64,000 nt of DNA from Actinomycetes bacterium (GCA_025360105.1 JANYCT010000051.1:1-64000); one strand, 5' to 3'. Positions 8,186-17,163 are shown, counted from the stretch's first letter. Program-made: numbers and translations. Notes: a model not told the origin generated them from the sequence alone.

Positions 8186-9379
8186 ATGAGCAACATCGTG
8201 GGAACGGTTGCGCCCGGCTGGGAGCCGGTGCGTGACGCATTTGCAGCAAATCTTGCCAACACCGAAGAGGTCGGCGCAGGCGTCTCCGCGTACCACCGCG
8301 GCGTGCAGGTGGTCGATCTGTGGGGCGGCTGGTTCGATGCCGAAAAGACGGTGCCCTACGCGGAGCATTCGTTGCAGCTGGTGTTCAGCACCACCAAGGG
8401 CATCACCGCGATTGCCGTTGCGATGTGCGTCGATCGTGGGCTGCTGTCCTACGACGCTCCGGTGTCGCAGTATTGGCCCGAGTTCGCAGCGCACGGCAAG
8501 GGCGACGCGACCGTTGCGCAATTGCTGTCACATCAGGTCGGCCTCTACACCGTGGATGGTCCGATCACGCTTGACGAAGCACTCGATTGGGCCACGGTCA
8601 CGGCTCGCTTGGCCGATACGGCGCCGCGGTGGCCCATTGGCTCGGCACACGGCTACCACGCGCTCACGTTCGGTTGGTTGGCCGGCGAACTGGTACGCCG
8701 AGTCGATCCCGCGCATCGCAGCCTGGGCACGTTCGTGCGCGAGGAGATCACGATCCCGCTCGGCATCGAACTGTTCGTGGGCCTACCTGCGGAGTCGATG
8801 TCGCGCGTGTCACCCATCCTCACCTCGCCACCCACCGACGATCCAGCGGTCGCGGCACTGGTTGCGCAATTCATCGGACCCGGCACACCTGCGGGCGATG
8901 CGTTGTCGCTGAACGGAGCCTTCAGCACCACCAGTGAGCCGGGCGTGTTGGGGGCGAGCGTGTTCAACACGCGCGCGGTGTTGGCCGCCGAGATTCCCGC
9001 CGCCAACGGGGTCAGCAACGCACCATCGTTGGCCAAGGTCTACGCCGCGACGATGACCCCCATCGACGGTGTGCAACTGATGAGCGACGCGGTGCGCAAC
9101 CGCGCGCGGATCACCGTCACGCCCGAGAACGAACCCGACAATTGTCTGATCATGCCCACCACGTTCGGTATGGGGTTCATGACTGCCGGTGCGTTTTCAA
9201 TGTATGCCGGTCCCGGTTCGTACGGCCACCCCGGTGCGGGTGGCTCGGTGGCCTTCGCCCAGCCCGAACGCGAGTTCTCCTTCGCCTACGTGATGAACCA
9301 GATGGCGAGCAACCTTGCGTCCGACATGCGCGCGCAGGCGCTCATCGACGCGTGTACCAAGGTCATCGACGCAGGCTGA
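8186..9379 (+). CDS. Beta-lactamase-family serine hydrolase (EstB-type esterase)
   Basis: The 397-residue penicillin-binding-protein fold has the catalytic SxxK tetrad at Ser68-Lys71 (VFSTTKGITA), a tyrosine motif region in SAHGYHALTFGWL, and a late YGHPGAGGSVAFAQP loop at the usual KTG-equivalent position. No signal peptide is seen, so a cytoplasmic esterase or lactone hydrolase is more likely than a beta-lactamase. It could supply or process acids for the neighbouring acyl-CoA and F420 enzymes, but this is only context. It converges with the MFS gene, with 11 nt between. Confidence 0.88.
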   Translation: MSNIVGTVAPGWEPVRDAFAANLANTEEVGAGVSAYHRGVQVVDLWGGWFDAEKTVPYAEHSLQLVFSTTKGITAIAVAMCVDRGLLSYDAPVSQYWPEFAAHGKGDATVAQLLSHQVGLYTVDGPITLDEALDWATVTARLADTAPRWPIGSAHGYHALTFGWLAGELVRRVDPAHRSLGTFVREEITIPLGIELFVGLPAESMSRVSPILTSPPTDDPAVAALVAQFIGPGTPAGDALSLNGAFSTTSEPGVLGASVFNTRAVLAAEIPAANGVSNAPSLAKVYAATMTPIDGVQLMSDAVRNRARITVTPENEPDNCLIMPTTFGMGFMTAGAFSMYAGPGSYGHPGAGGSVAFAQPEREFSFAYVMNQMASNLASDMRAQALIDACTKVIDAG

Positions 9380-9390
9380 TCGCGTTCAGC

Positions 9391-10620
9391 TCATGTCGCA
9401 GGTTCACGTTGCAACCTGCGGCGAAGTTGCCGGGTCGCGAGCATGTACACCATCGATGCCAATCCGGCCGCGACGGCGAACACAGTGATCGCCCAGCGTA
9501 CGCCGACGGCTTGAGACACTACGCCCGCCAGTGCGCTGGTGATCGCCAACATCAGCGTGACGAGCGCGAAGTCGCCCGCCAGAATGCGGCCGCGCATGCC
9601 GTCGGCTGACCGAACCTGCAGGCCATACGTGGACAGTGTCCATTGGGCGCCGCCACCGAGATGCGCGAGCGCCACGAACGCCGCGGCCACCAACAGATAC
9701 GGCGACCACGCCGCTGCTGCGTAACACGCGGCGAATCCGCATCCGGCTACTCCGCAAATCCACAGCACGCGCGACAGATCGCGGCCCACATACCTCGCCG
9801 CGATGATCGGCCCGAATCCTGCACCAATACCACGCGCACCGATCATGACGCCTCGCGCACCGTCGCCACCGTGAAACACATCGCTGGCGAGTACCGCAAG
9901 CTGACTGACGACGCCGGCGCCGACTGCAAAGGTGGCCTTCGAGGTGAGCAGTGCGAGCAGCACCGGGTCACGCCGAGCCTGGGCGAGCGCCTCGCCCATA
10001 TCGGCCAACGGACGAATGCGCCGACTGCCGAGGTGAGCGCGCGACTCTTGCATCGCGCCGCGTACCAGCATCACCAATCCAGCCGCGATCACGAACGAGA
10101 CGGCATCAGCAATGAATGCCGCCCGCCGTCCGAAGACGGCACTGAATGCTCCGCCGAGCGACGCCCCGACCGCGAGCATCACACCCCAACTCGAACCGAA
10201 TAGTGCGTTGGCCCGATTGAGTTCGTCGGTGTCGGCAGCAAGATTCGGTACGGCGGCCTCGATGGCAGGCCGCACGAACGCAGCCAGACCGGAGATGACC
10301 GACTGCGCAGCGAACGCAATCCAGATCGTGCCCGGCCCGGCGCCGAGGAGCGCGAGCGCGGCAACGGACTGCATGAGCGAGACGACGATTACTATCCTCT
10401 TGCGATCAAAACGGTCGACCGTGGAACCGGCGATCGGTGACATCAGAAACGACGGCAACGAGAACGCAACGAGCAGCATCGACACCAGCAGCTTCGAGCC
10501 GGTGACGTCGTAGATCAACCCGGCGAGCGCGACGTAACAAAACCAGTCGCCGAGATAGCTGATGATCTGCGCGAAGAAGAGCAGGCGCAGGTTGCGATTA
10601 CTGCGCAGGAGCGCGATCAC
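9391..10620 (-). CDS. MFS transporter
   Basis: This 409-residue major facilitator has about 12 hydrophobic segments. The N-terminal part reads NLRLLFFAQIISYLGDWF, and the cytoplasmic loop between helices 2 and 3 is GSTVDRFDRKRIVI, the typical MFS motif A region. It resembles drug/macrolide-type exporters (the MFS_3 group), but the substrate is unknown. It starts with GTG at 10620, 25 nt after the nitronate monooxygenase, so the two probably share a transcript. The frame is open a little further upstream but has no better start. Confidence 0.85.
   Translation of the reverse strand: MIALLRSNRNLRLLFFAQIISYLGDWFCYVALAGLIYDVTGSKLLVSMLLVAFSLPSFLMSPIAGSTVDRFDRKRIVIVVSLMQSVAALALLGAGPGTIWIAFAAQSVISGLAAFVRPAIEAAVPNLAADTDELNRANALFGSSWGVMLAVGASLGGAFSAVFGRRAAFIADAVSFVIAAGLVMLVRGAMQESRAHLGSRRIRPLADMGEALAQARRDPVLLALLTSKATFAVGAGVVSQLAVLASDVFHGGDGARGVMIGARGIGAGFGPIIAARYVGRDLSRVLWICGVAGCGFAACYAAAAWSPYLLVAAAFVALAHLGGGAQWTLSTYGLQVRSADGMRGRILAGDFALVTLMLAITSALAGVVSQAVGVRWAITVFAVAAGLASMVYMLATRQLRRRLQREPAT
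9397..9420. terminator. Hairpin at convergent gene ends
   Basis: CGCAGGTT and AACCTGCG form an 8-bp stem around an 8-nt loop. It lies just past the esterase stop and inside the last codons of the MFS gene. There is no T-tract, so its role is tentative. Confidence 0.45.
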
Positions 10621-10645
10621 CGGTGCGCGGCCGTGCAGTCGGGGA

Positions 10646-11611
10646 TCATCCGCGCAGCGAGATGAGGTGATCGATTGTGCGCTCGGCCTCGGCCATCATC
10701 GAACGCACGATGTCACCAGCGGGGATCAGTTCGTGAATGGCGCCGGCACCCTGACCGGCGGGCATGAACTCCTTGTTCGTCTGCACCACTGTGCCCGAGG
10801 GAGAGCCGAGATGATTCACGCCAGAGCGCGCCGAGACGCCGGCCTGCGCGGGGAAAGGCTGCAGTTCTTCGGGGTGCTCCTCAAAATGGTTGGTCCAGTC
10901 GTTGCGCACCACCCGGCAGGTCTTGCCGGTGTAGCTACGGCTGATCACGGTGCCGTCTTCGCTGAGGCCGAGCAGCGCTTCCTTGTAACCGTTCACGGCT
11001 TGGGCCTCGGGCGTGGCGATGAAGCGCGTACCAATCCATACACCGTCGGCGCCGAGCGCGAGCGACGCGGCCAGACCACGACCATCGAACAAACCTCCAG
11101 CTGCGACCACAGGCACCTTGTGGCCCACCGCGTCGACTACCTGCGGCACGAGCGCCATCGTCGCAACCGTGCCGGTATGGCCGCCGGCTTCGGTGCCCTG
11201 CGCCACCACGAAGTCGCAGCCGCTGGCCACTGCCGACACGGCATGACGAACCTTGCCGGCCATACTGCCGACGAGGATGTTGTGCGAGTGCAGGAGGTCG
11301 ATGACCTCGCGCGGCACGCCCAGACCGGCCACGAAGATGCGCGCACCGCCGTTGATCACGGCCTGAATGCCGGCTTCGACCTGGCCCGGAAAGGCGGTGA
11401 GCAGATCGACGCCGAACGGCTTCGACGTGAGCGCCTTGACCTGCGCGATCTCTTGGGGCAGTTGCTCGATGCTCATCGTGCTCGCGCCAAAGGTGCCGAT
11501 GCCGCCCGCCTCGCTGACGGCGGCGACGAGGGCGTGATAACTGACGCCACCCATACCGGCCAGCATGATCGGGTGCTCGATGTCCAACAGTTCGGTGAGA
11601 CGTGTGCGCAT
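10646..11611 (-). CDS. Nitronate monooxygenase (2-nitropropane dioxygenase family)
   Basis: This 321-residue FMN-dependent TIM barrel starts MRTRLTELLDIEHPIMLAGM. It has the FMN-phosphate and catalytic-histidine segment VVAQGTEAGGHTG and the VVAAGGLFDGRGLAASLALG phosphate-binding loop. Family members oxidise nitronates; close relatives in actinobacteria are sometimes enoyl reductases. The open frame continues upstream into another gene's antisense. The start at 11611 is fixed by family length and by a TACCGT -10 box 7 nt upstream. The MFS gene follows. A second, divergent paralogue is at 62753-63868. Confidence 0.9.
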   Translation of the reverse strand: MRTRLTELLDIEHPIMLAGMGGVSYHALVAAVSEAGGIGTFGASTMSIEQLPQEIAQVKALTSKPFGVDLLTAFPGQVEAGIQAVINGGARIFVAGLGVPREVIDLLHSHNILVGSMAGKVRHAVSAVASGCDFVVAQGTEAGGHTGTVATMALVPQVVDAVGHKVPVVAAGGLFDGRGLAASLALGADGVWIGTRFIATPEAQAVNGYKEALLGLSEDGTVISRSYTGKTCRVVRNDWTNHFEEHPEELQPFPAQAGVSARSGVNHLGSPSGTVVQTNKEFMPAGQGAGAIHELIPAGDIVRSMMAEAERTIDHLISLRG

Positions 11612-11618
11612 ACGGCGT

Positions 11619-11624
11619 ACGGTA
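11619..11624 (-). promoter_or_regulatory. -10 element for nitronate monooxygenase
   Basis: TACCGT on the minus strand is 7 nt from the ATG at 11611, with no ribosome-binding site. It lies in the short gap after the upstream flavoprotein stop at 11634. Confidence 0.6.
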
Positions 11625-11633
11625 TCGCCGCGC

Positions 11634-12857
11634 TCACCTACCGAAAGTACCCGGGCGACGGAAGAATCGCCGATGCCATCGCGACGGCGTGAACAACACC
11701 GCGCGAGGTTCGTCCTCGAACATCCAACGTGCAAAGTTGCGTCGGGTCCAATCGCTGATGCCGACCACGCGGACCGCGCCACGAGCGCCCCACGGTTTGG
11801 CGAGCACGCGACTGAGCAACACCGACATCTTGTGATCGGCAAAGAGATGGTGGTGCACGCTCTGCTCGTAGTGATTGCGCGTTGCCTCGACCGAGAGTCC
11901 GCTTGCCGCGAGGATCGCATGCGCAGCCAAACGCCCGGTGAGCAGCGCCTGGCCGATGCCTTCGCCGGTGAGTGCGTCGGTGGCGGTAGCTGCGTCGCCC
12001 ACGAACAGCACGCGATCGTGAGTGAGCACGGTGTGATCGATACGGGCAGGAATGGGCCATGCCGTGTGCCGGCCCTCGAAGACTGCGTCAGGTCCGAGCG
12101 CTGCGCGGATGTGCGGGCGTTGCAGGAGATCGGGCCAGATCGTCTTCATGTCCTGCACGCGCGTCGTGCCGCCGCGCAAGATCCCGAAGCCGATGTTCAC
12201 GCGGCCGTCGGGTAGCGGAAACGACCACGAATATCCCGGCAGGATGTCCTCGTCGAACCACACGTAGAGCCGGTCCTTCGCGGGTCCGGTGATGCCGTTG
12301 GCGTACTGGCGAAATCCGTGCCACTCACCGAGGTATCCGGGTTCGGCGAGACCGAGCGCCTTGCGTACCGGTGACCACATGCCGTCGGCCGCGATGAGAT
12401 ACCGGGTGCGTACATGACCGATGCCCTCGATGTCGGCCGTCACGTGATCGGCAGACTGCTCGACGATGCCGACGAACCCGTGGCCATCGAGCACGGTGGC
12501 GCCCGCTGCCCGCGCGTGTTCGACCAACGCGTTATCAAGCTCGATACGGGGTGCGACTGCCGCGAATTGGCCGACGCCGACCAGCGGTACGCACACTTCA
12601 CGGCCGCTCGGCGAGCGGATCCATGCGCCATCGACCGTGGTCCAACTCGGCACTGTGATCGGATCGAACTGCAGCAATTCGAGTTCACGCAGACCGAGGG
12701 TGGTCAGGCCGTCGCCGCAGCACTTGTCGCGCGGGAACACTGCTTTGTCCACCACGGTGACGCTGCGGCCGGCCTTGGCGAGAACTCGGGCCGCTGCAGT
12801 TCCGGCCGGGCCGGCACCCACGATCAGGACGTCGGTCTCGTGCAGATTCTCCACCAC
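11634..12857 (-). CDS. Geranylgeranyl-reductase-family FAD oxidoreductase
   Basis: The 407-residue flavoprotein has an N-terminal Rossmann FAD site (DVLIVGAGPAGTAAARVLA), a PRDKCCGDGLT segment typical of geranylgeranyl and menaquinone reductases, and FVGDAATATDALTGEGIGQA, the second FAD-contact motif. It likely saturates isoprenoid chains of quinones or lipids; halogenase or hydroxylase activity is less likely. The open frame extends 31 residues upstream, but those residues overlap the amidase gene. The tandem GTG at 12857/12854 fits homologues and sits 7 nt after a TAGCCT box. A soluble or membrane-surface location is expected. Confidence 0.85.
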   Translation of the reverse strand: MVENLHETDVLIVGAGPAGTAAARVLAKAGRSVTVVDKAVFPRDKCCGDGLTTLGLRELELLQFDPITVPSWTTVDGAWIRSPSGREVCVPLVGVGQFAAVAPRIELDNALVEHARAAGATVLDGHGFVGIVEQSADHVTADIEGIGHVRTRYLIAADGMWSPVRKALGLAEPGYLGEWHGFRQYANGITGPAKDRLYVWFDEDILPGYSWSFPLPDGRVNIGFGILRGGTTRVQDMKTIWPDLLQRPHIRAALGPDAVFEGRHTAWPIPARIDHTVLTHDRVLFVGDAATATDALTGEGIGQALLTGRLAAHAILAASGLSVEATRNHYEQSVHHHLFADHKMSVLLSRVLAKPWGARGAVRVVGISDWTRRNFARWMFEDEPRAVLFTPSRWHRRFFRRPGTFGR

Positions 12858-12864
12858 GAGGTGC

Positions 12865-12870
12865 AGGCTA
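12865..12870 (-). promoter_or_regulatory. -10 element for the flavoprotein, overlapping the amidase stop codon
   Basis: TAGCCT precedes the GTG at 12857 by 7 nt. Its first three bases are the TAG stop of the amidase gene, so termination of one frame and initiation of the next transcript share bases. Confidence 0.55.
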
Positions 12871-13659
12871 CGGGGCAACGCGGCCAAGACGCTGGGCGTG
12901 ATACACGCCATTTTCAGGCGGCGCGCCAATCCACGCGAAACGCTGTGCATTCACGAGGTCGCGTAGACCCGAATTGAGCAGCCAGTACACGTGATCGCCA
13001 GGACACTCGGTGTCGGACATGTCGCGATGCCCGGCGATGGTAGACGTGGTCACTTGCACGCCCGCCTTGTAGATCTGCGAACCGCGCGAGATGAACGACG
13101 TGGTGGCATCGGGGTAGGTATCGATGCCGTAACGGATGCCCAACCACGCGAGCACCTTGATGAGCGAGTCGACCATCGCTTGTGTTGGGTCCACCGTCTT
13201 GAACGAGCCGACGAGGCACACGAGTTGAGCAAACCCCTGGCTTCCGCCGGTTGCGTCGGCCATCACCGGACCGGCGAGGGCCCCGGCGCGGCCCTCCCAG
13301 ACGCCGCCATCGTGATCGACGAAGAACTCGTAGCACACGTCGGCCCAGCCCTTGGCCGGGCTGGTGTGCCATGCGTACGCGGTGCGGATGACCTCTCGTG
13401 CGCCACCCGAGCCGTAGTCGTTCGACGAATCGGTGTGATGCACGAGCAGGAACTGCGGTGTCTCCGGTTGGATCGCGTAGCGCGGTGGCAGGTCGGCGCC
13501 CCAGGTGTCGCGTGGGTAGATCAGCAGGCCCGGCATCACCTCGACGGGTGGTGGAGGTGCCGCTGCCGCGGGCCGCGTCGAGCCACTGGTCATGGTCGCG
13601 GCGGCGAGCAGACCTGCGGCGATGATTGCCTCGCGTCGCGTCAAATGAGAGTCACACAC
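12868..13659 (-). CDS. Secreted N-acetylmuramoyl-L-alanine amidase (PGRP/amidase_2 type)
   Basis: The 263-residue protein begins with a twin-arginine type signal (LTRREAIIAAGLLAAATM) followed by an AAAAPPPP linker, so export by Tat is likely. The zinc amidase domain shows LLVHHTDSSND (first metal His), WADVCYEFFVDHDGGVWEGR, and the distal AGHRDMSDTECPGDHVY, with His and Cys positions as in peptidoglycan recognition proteins. It would cleave the lactyl-Ala bond in peptidoglycan during wall turnover. A GTG at 13668 gives three more residues, but the GTG at 13659 lies exactly 7 nt from a TAAAGT box and is preferred. Confidence 0.85.
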   Translation of the reverse strand: MCDSHLTRREAIIAAGLLAAATMTSGSTRPAAAAPPPPVEVMPGLLIYPRDTWGADLPPRYAIQPETPQFLLVHHTDSSNDYGSGGAREVIRTAYAWHTSPAKGWADVCYEFFVDHDGGVWEGRAGALAGPVMADATGGSQGFAQLVCLVGSFKTVDPTQAMVDSLIKVLAWLGIRYGIDTYPDATTSFISRGSQIYKAGVQVTTSTIAGHRDMSDTECPGDHVYWLLNSGLRDLVNAQRFAWIGAPPENGVYHAQRLGRVAP

Positions 13660-13666
13660 TCCCGCC

Positions 13667-13672
13667 ACTTTA
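13667..13672 (-). promoter_or_regulatory. -10 element for the amidase
   Basis: TAAAGT is 7 nt before GTG 13659. A TTGACA-like hexamer is present upstream on the same strand, only about 5 nt from the box, so it is not a proper -35. The box overlaps the oppositely directed TATGAT at 13671-13676. Confidence 0.5.
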
Positions 13673-13676
13673 TGAT
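13671..13676 (+). promoter_or_regulatory. -10 element for the SDR-MaoC operon
   Basis: TATGAT would give a leader of about 25-30 nt with the TAGGAG ribosome-binding site at 13697-13702 before ATG 13710. It overlaps the minus-strand box, so the divergent transcripts should exclude each other. Confidence 0.5.
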
Positions 13677-13709
13677 GTCAAATGCTGCACCGTGAGTAGG
13701 AGATCTGAA

Positions 13710-14636
13710 ATGAGCAATCGTTTGTGTGAGGGCCGCGTCGCCATCGTTACCGGAGCTGGTCGTGGTATCGGTCGCGAACATGCGTTGAGCTTGGCCAGTC
13801 AGGGTGCCAAGGTGGTCGTGAACGATCTCGGCGGGAACATCGATGGCTCGGGCGGCGATCAGTCGCCGGCCCAGCAGGTGGTCGACGAGATCAAGGGCAT
13901 GGGCGGCGAGGCCGTGGCCAATGGCGACAACGTCGCGTCTTGGGAAGGTGCGCAGCGTCTCGTCAACACCGCCATCGAGACCTTCGGCGATCTGCATGCC
14001 GTGGTCAACAACGCAGGCATCCTGCGCGACCGTGTGCTGATCAACATGACCGAGGAAGAGTGGGACGCGGTCATCGCGGTGCACCTGAAGGGCACGTTCG
14101 CCCCCAGCCGTTGGGCCGCCACGTACTGGCGCGAGCAGAGCAAGGCCGGCAAGCCGGTGGATGGCCGCATCATCAACACCACTTCGGTCAGCGGTATCTA
14201 CGGCAACCCCGGCCAGACCAACTACGGCGCGGCCAAGGCAGGCATCGCTGCTTTCACAAACATCGCTGCGCTCGAACTGTCCCGCTACGGCGTCACGGTG
14301 AATGCCGTTGCTCCCGTCGCCCTCACGCGTATGACCGAGGGCCTCGGGCCGGCGCCCGAAACCGACGAAGAGCGCGAAATGCGTTCGCCGCGATGGATCG
14401 CACCCATCGTCACCTGGCTCGCTTCGGCCGAGTCAGCCGGTGTCACCGGCAACGTGTTCGAGGCCAGCGGGCAGACACTCGCGATCGCCGAGGGTTGGCA
14501 TCGTGGCCCACGCGTCGCTCCGCAGGAGGACCCCACCAAGCTCGGGCCCATCGTGGCCGATCTGCTCAGCCGTGCCCGCCGCAACGCCGGCATGGACGGC
14601 GAAGAGGGCACCTGGCCCCAGCCGCGTCGCTCCTGA
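13710..14636 (+). CDS. SDR family dehydrogenase (peroxisomal multifunctional-enzyme type)
   Basis: The 308-residue SDR has the cofactor motif TGAGRGIGREHA, the NNAG motif (VVNNAGILRD) and the catalytic Tyr-x-x-x-Lys in QTNYGAAKAG. The insertion NDLGGNIDGSGGDQSPAQ is typical of the 3-hydroxyacyl-CoA dehydrogenase part of multifunctional enzyme 2. Together with the MaoC-type hydratase that follows, it makes a hydratase-2/dehydrogenase pair for beta-oxidation of bulky or branched acyl-CoA. The start is fixed by a TAGGAG site 7 nt upstream; the open frame upstream of it lacks homology. Confidence 0.92.
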   Translation: MSNRLCEGRVAIVTGAGRGIGREHALSLASQGAKVVVNDLGGNIDGSGGDQSPAQQVVDEIKGMGGEAVANGDNVASWEGAQRLVNTAIETFGDLHAVVNNAGILRDRVLINMTEEEWDAVIAVHLKGTFAPSRWAATYWREQSKAGKPVDGRIINTTSVSGIYGNPGQTNYGAAKAGIAAFTNIAALELSRYGVTVNAVAPVALTRMTEGLGPAPETDEEREMRSPRWIAPIVTWLASAESAGVTGNVFEASGQTLAIAEGWHRGPRVAPQEDPTKLGPIVADLLSRARRNAGMDGEEGTWPQPRRS

Positions 14637-14706
14637 TCGAGATTTCGTAGTCCCCCTTTTTCGTAATCGAAATTCTGCCCAAACAACAGTCTCAAGGAGT
14701 CGTGCC

Positions 14707-15543
14707 ATGCCGTTGAATCCAGATGCCGTCGGATCCGTATCCGAACCCACCACCGTGAGTTGGACCAGTAAAGACGCGCTGCTCTACGCAGTGAGCGTTG
14801 GGGCAGGCACCAACGAACTCGCGTATACCACCGAGAACACCAAGGACACGCCGCAGCAGGTTCTGCCCACGTTCCCGGTGGTCATCCCCGGTGCCGGTGG
14901 CACCTTCTCCAGCATGGGCACGTTCAACCCGGCGATGCTCGTGCACGGCTCGCAGTCGGTCACGCTGCATCAGCCGCTGCCGGTATCGGGCACGGCCAGT
15001 GTGGTCGGCCGCATCGCCGCGATGTACGACAAGGGTAAGGCCGCGGTGGTTGTCACCGAGAGCGTGGCCACCGACGAATCGGGCGCGCCGCTATACACCA
15101 CCGGCGCGTCGTTGTTCATCCGCGGCGAGGGCGGATGGGGCGGCGACCGTGGCCCCAGCGGCCCACAGAACGTGCCACCCGAGCGCGCCGCCGACCATTC
15201 GGTCACCTATCAGACCTCGGTGGACCAGGCGCTGGTATACCGGCTCAACGGCGACCGCAACCCACTGCACAGCGACCCGTCGTTCGCTGCAATGGGTGGC
15301 TTCGATCGCCCGATTCTGCACGGACTCTGCACCTACGGCTTCACCGGTCGGGCGCTGTTGCACTCGGTGTGCGGTGGCGAGTCGTCACGCTTCAAGCATG
15401 TCGAGGGTCGCTTCGCGTCACCGGTGATTCCGGGCGAGGCGCTCACCATCAGCATCTGGGTGATCGGCGACGGTGAGGCGGTGTTCACCACCTCGGCGGG
15501 TGACCGCGTGGTGCTCGATCAGGGCCTGGTTCGTTTCAGCTGA
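14707..15543 (+). CDS. MaoC-family enoyl-CoA hydratase 2
   Basis: This is a 278-residue double hot-dog protein. The second hot-dog carries the hydratase-2 signature YRLNGDRNPLHSDPSFA with the catalytic Asp and His, then GGFDRPILHGLCTYG. It hydrates trans-2-enoyl-CoA to the (R)-3-hydroxyacyl-CoA that the preceding SDR could oxidise. It lies 70 nt after that SDR on the same strand with a CAAGGAG site before ATG 14707. The spacer is AT-rich. The gene ends 1 nt before the convergent pncB. Confidence 0.92.
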   Translation: MPLNPDAVGSVSEPTTVSWTSKDALLYAVSVGAGTNELAYTTENTKDTPQQVLPTFPVVIPGAGGTFSSMGTFNPAMLVHGSQSVTLHQPLPVSGTASVVGRIAAMYDKGKAAVVVTESVATDESGAPLYTTGASLFIRGEGGWGGDRGPSGPQNVPPERAADHSVTYQTSVDQALVYRLNGDRNPLHSDPSFAAMGGFDRPILHGLCTYGFTGRALLHSVCGGESSRFKHVEGRFASPVIPGEALTISIWVIGDGEAVFTTSAGDRVVLDQGLVRFS

Positions 15544-15544
15544 T

Positions 15545-16852
15545 TCAGGCTGTGAGCACGCGGGTCGGGATCGCCGACTCGCCACGCGAGAGCGACAAGC
15601 CCTCCCACGGCAGCGTTTGCAGCGTCGCCCGCAACCGCTCGCGGGCCGCGGCCAGGGTCTGCGCGCCGGCGTCGGTGATGGCCCCCTCGCGCATCAGTGT
15701 CTGCTGCAATGCACGCAGGTTCGTGTGTTCACTTCCCAACCGTTCAGCGACTCGTTCCGGTGGACCGGCAATCACGATCTCATCCGTGGCTGTCCCGCTT
15801 GATCGATGGGCGCGCATGGCCACCTTTGCTCCGCCGTTGGTGGTCTTGTGCTCGGATCGTTTGGCCACCGGACGACCATCGACCTCGACCAACTTGTAGA
15901 TCAGCCCTGCCGTCGGCGCGCCTGATCCCACCACCACTGCCGTGCCCGCGCCATAGATATCCACCGGTGCCGCAGCGAGGCCTGCAATCGCGAATTCATC
16001 GAGGTCGCCGCTGACGACGATCTTCGTGTTCGCGTTTCCGAGCGCATCGAGTTGGGCGCGTGCCTGCTGGGCGAGCACGCCGAGATCGCCGGAGTCGATG
16101 CGAATCGCAGCCAATTCGGGCCCGGCCGCGGCGACCGCGTTGGCGATGCCCTGGGTGATGTCGTAGGTGTCGACGAGCAAGGTGGTGGCCGCGCCGTACA
16201 GCGACACCTGCGAGCGGAACGCCGAGATCTCGTCGCCATGCAACAAGGTGAAGGCGTGTGCCGCCGTGCCTGCAGTAGGGATCTCGAAGGTGCGGCCGGC
16301 TGCGAGATTCGAGGTCGAGGCGAAACCAGCGAGATATGCCGAGCGCGCTGCTGCGACGGCAGCGAATTCGTGCGTCCGGCGCGAGCCCATCTCGATGATC
16401 GGACGGTCGCGCGCTGCGGTGACCATGCGCGATGCGCCGGCTGCGACGGCCGCGTCGTGGTTGAGAATCGACAGAATTACGGTCTCCAACACGACGGCCT
16501 CGGCAAATGTGGCGCGCACGGTGAGAATGGGCGAGTCGGCGAAGAACACCTCGCCCTCGGGGTAACCATCCACCGTGCCGGTGAACTGGTAGTTGCGAAG
16601 GAAAGCCGCCGTGGTGGCATCGACCACTGCGCAGTCCTGCAACCACTGCAGCTCGTTTGCATCGACACCGAACGAGGTGATGGCATCGAGCACCCGCGCG
16701 GTTCCGGCAACCACGCCGTAACGCCTGCCCTCTGGCAGGCGACGGGCAAACACTTCGAACGCACAGGGGGTGTGCGCCGTGCCATCGCGCAGCGCGGCCG
16801 CGAGCATCGTCAACTCATAACGATCGGTCAACATGCCCGTGCTCGTGCTCAT
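15545..16852 (-). CDS. pncB: Nicotinate phosphoribosyltransferase
   Basis: The 435-residue enzyme joins nicotinate to PRPP in the NAD salvage pathway. Visible family segments are MLTDRYELTMLAAALRDG, AFEVFARRLPEGRRY, EMGSRRTHE (the strongly conserved substrate loop), ASTSNLAAGRTFEIPTAGTA, DTYDITQGI and IRIDSGDLGVLAQQAR. The latter is the phosphate-binding face. The frame is open upstream to 16939, but MSTSTGMLTDRYE matches the family start. A CAGACT hexamer sits 6 nt before it. It converges with the MaoC gene. Confidence 0.93.
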   Translation of the reverse strand: MSTSTGMLTDRYELTMLAAALRDGTAHTPCAFEVFARRLPEGRRYGVVAGTARVLDAITSFGVDANELQWLQDCAVVDATTAAFLRNYQFTGTVDGYPEGEVFFADSPILTVRATFAEAVVLETVILSILNHDAAVAAGASRMVTAARDRPIIEMGSRRTHEFAAVAAARSAYLAGFASTSNLAAGRTFEIPTAGTAAHAFTLLHGDEISAFRSQVSLYGAATTLLVDTYDITQGIANAVAAAGPELAAIRIDSGDLGVLAQQARAQLDALGNANTKIVVSGDLDEFAIAGLAAAPVDIYGAGTAVVVGSGAPTAGLIYKLVEVDGRPVAKRSEHKTTNGGAKVAMRAHRSSGTATDEIVIAGPPERVAERLGSEHTNLRALQQTLMREGAITDAGAQTLAAARERLRATLQTLPWEGLSLSRGESAIPTRVLTA

Positions 16853-16866
16853 CGGTTCAGTCTGAC

Positions 16867-17163
16867 GTGCGTGGCACCCTGCGCCGTATTCGGTGGGACG
16901 ACGGATTCGCAGCTGATGGTGTCCTTTCGAGTTGGCCACGTTCGTCGAATGATGGAGCGGCCATCATCGACGGTGGCAATCCCACCGGCCAGGCCAAGAC
17001 CGTCGGCACCAACGGTGTTGTCGACGGCGGAGGTTTGAACCCGATCACCGGCTATTCACTGATCGACGCCCCGTCCCTCGACGCCGCAGTTGCCATGGCC
17101 GGTGGCTGCCCCGTTCTGAAGTCCGGCGGCACCGTGGAAGTAGCCGAAACCTTCGACATGTAA
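16867..17163 (+). pseudogene. Probable remnant of a YCII-like small protein
   Basis: The last 60-65 residues (GAAIIDGGNPTGQAKTVGTN, then TGYSLIDAPSLDAAVAMAGG and a GGTVEVAETFDM end) match a family of about 100-residue YCII-like actinobacterial proteins. The N-terminal part in this frame does not match. Another frame offers MVSFRVGHV from 16915, which resembles the family start, so about 25 residues plus the frame seem lost between 16945 and 16960. It could instead be a shortened but working protein. Confidence 0.5.

Noticed and set aside
8186-9379. Antibiotic-resistance beta-lactamase
   Set aside because: The SxxK-type hydrolase has no signal peptide and its motifs fit EstB-like esterases better.
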